Part shown: positions 62,945 to 64,000 of the stretch, piece by piece
Layout: each line of letters starts with the position of its first letter
Position numbering within the stretch: the first letter of the stretch is position 1
Assembly (NCBI RefSeq): GCF_003148385.1
Contig: NZ_CP029463.1
Location: 1,674,001-1,738,000 of the forward strand
Reading direction: 5' to 3'
Length of the DNA: 64,000 bases
Origin: Flavobacterium sediminis
GTDB lineage: Bacteria > Bacteroidota > Bacteroidia > Flavobacteriales > Flavobacteriaceae
Position numbers and translations under genes: made by a program
The notes under the pieces: model-generated
Told to the model about the DNA's origin: nothing
Seen by the model: the letters and a program-made list of their open reading frames with translations, nothing else
The model's database searches: none

Positions 62945-64000
62945 ATGAAAAAGATATTCTATTTATTGTTAGCTATTCCTGTTCTTGCTTTAGGACAGAG
63001 CCAGAATCAGAATTATATAAAAACCACGGCTTATAAACAAGCCAGTATAACACCGTTAAGCAATCCGGAGCCAAATGAGGCAGCGGTGCAACTAACCTAT
63101 TATGACGGATTGGGACGTCCTGTTCAACAAATAGCACACAAGCAATCCAATAGTGGTAAAGATATCATTACACATATAGAATACGATGGCTTTGGCAGGC
63201 AAGTAAAAGAATTTTTACCGTATGTTAACAGTACTCCGAGTTTAGATTATAGCAGTTCAGCGCAAATCGATGTGTTGAATTTCTATTCTAACCCGGATCC
63301 GTCAACCACAGGAAATCTTAATTTTGAAGCAACAACGAATCCTTATAGCGAAAAAGAACTGGAGCCTTCCCCTTTGAGCCGCGTATTAAAACAGGCAGCT
63401 CCCGGAGATCCTTGGGCAATGAATAGCGGAAAGGAAATTAAATACGATTATCAAACCAATTTATCAGCAGATCAGGTAAGGTTTTATTACGCTACGGCTA
63501 CATGGGATAGTAATAAGGAGTTATATGAAATTTCTATTCATGATTCGGGATACTACGGAGAAAAACAACTGTATAAAACAATCGTTAAAGATGAAAACTG
63601 GGTTTCCGGGCTCAATCATACTACGGAAGAATTCAAAGATAAAGAAGGGAAAGTCATTTTAAAAAGAACCTATAACAACGGTCAGGCTTATGAAACGTAT
63701 TATGTATACGACCAATTTAAAAATCTGACGTATGTTATGCCGCCTTTATCAGAACCTTCTCAGTCAATTAATTGGCCGGATATTGATGCATTATTTTACC
63801 AATACAAATACGATAGTCGCAATCGCTTGGTAGAAAAAAAATTACCCGGTAAGCAATGGGAATTTATTATTTATGACAAACTGGATCGACCTGTAGCAAC
63901 CGGACCGGCATTTACGCCTTACGGAGGAACCGATGTAGGTTGGTTGATTACGGAATACGATGTATTCGGGCGAGTGACCAAAACCGGATGGAAACAAATG
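62945..64000 (+). CDS. DUF6443 Rhs-type protein, N-terminal 352 residues (runs off the window)
   Basis: ATG at 62945 opens a frame that stays open to the window end. It starts with a signal peptide ([18 protein letters not shown]), followed by the DUF6443 start ([18 protein letters not shown] ... [46 protein letters not shown]). YD-type repeats follow ([48 protein letters not shown]). Such proteins usually end in an Rhs core and a variable C-terminal toxin with an immunity gene behind, which would lie beyond this window. It follows the 1216-residue partner by 12 nt. Confidence 0.88.
   Translation, partial: MKKIFYLLLAIPVLALGQSQNQNYIKTTAYKQASITPLSNPEPNEAAVQLTYYDGLGRPVQQIAHKQSNSGKDIITHIEYDGFGRQVKEFLPYVNSTPSLDYSSSAQIDVLNFYSNPDPSTTGNLNFEATTNPYSEKELEPSPLSRVLKQAAPGDPWAMNSGKEIKYDYQTNLSADQVRFYYATATWDSNKELYEISIHDSGYYGEKQLYKTIVKDENWVSGLNHTTEEFKDKEGKVILKRTYNNGQAYETYYVYDQFKNLTYVMPPLSEPSQSINWPDIDALFYQYKYDSRNRLVEKKLPGKQWEFIIYDKLDRPVATGPAFTPYGGTDVGWLITEYDVFGRVTKTGWKQM

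Overview
The window is chromosome from a member of the Bacteroidota, most likely family Flavobacteriaceae. The evidence is AT-rich DNA with TANNTTTG -7 boxes, an F0F1 ATP synthase operon without beta and epsilon genes, a SprE/PorW-type gliding and type IX secretion (T9SS) lipoprotein, several T9SS C-terminal sorting domains, SDDD-type surface lipoprotein signals, and families largely confined to this group (DUF4292, DUF5686, DUF6168, DUF6705, DUF6443).

Layout. 0-5.2 kb: 5' end of metG (minus), a frameshifted LD-carboxypeptidase, a YraN nuclease, an ACT-like protein and sprE. 5.2-11.9 kb: bactofilin, then atpZ, a DUF6168 membrane protein and atpB-E-F-H, an unrelated small secreted protein, then atpA-G. 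11.9-14 kb: prolyl oligopeptidase (minus). 14.1-20.5 kb: a tight envelope operon (flippase, dut, sugar nucleotidyltransferase, TPR protein, DUF4292 lipoprotein, EnvC-like LytM factor).

20.5-28.2 kb is an accessory island and the most unusual part. It has a mosaic surface lipoprotein with a JAMM-like HxH...SxxD signature, three tandem DUF6705 proteins (the third frameshifted), an M48 membrane protease and two small exported proteins. Interspersed are three copies of an apparently undescribed ~72-nt small RNA gene, each with its own -7 box, and four copies of a strictly 58-bp promoter cassette carrying a TACA-N7-TGTA dyad. Two sRNAs and two protein genes lie behind this cassette, which suggests one regulon.

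28.2-37.4 kb: mfd, a T9SS cargo protein with its upstream lipoprotein, L-threonine dehydrogenase, a surface lipoprotein and a retropepsin-like protease. 37.4-43.1 kb: tatD, acyltransferase, asparaginase, tRNA-Ser(GGA) and an ExbB/ExbD operon. 43.1-55.5 kb: PorT-like barrel, PAP2-like protein, rpoN, asnS, a frameshifted RND/MMPL transporter, DUF5686 protein, frr, pyrH, patatin and thioredoxin-like protein. 55.6-64 kb: a T9SS beta-propeller protein, a 564-bp AT-rich control region with spaced dyads, a frameshifted T9SS repeat protein, and two Rhs/YD-type proteins, the last cut by the window end.

Four genes are broken by loss of exactly one base in a G or C run. This pattern points to sequencing or assembly error at least as much as to real decay. 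No insertion sequence, prophage, CRISPR array or rRNA was seen.
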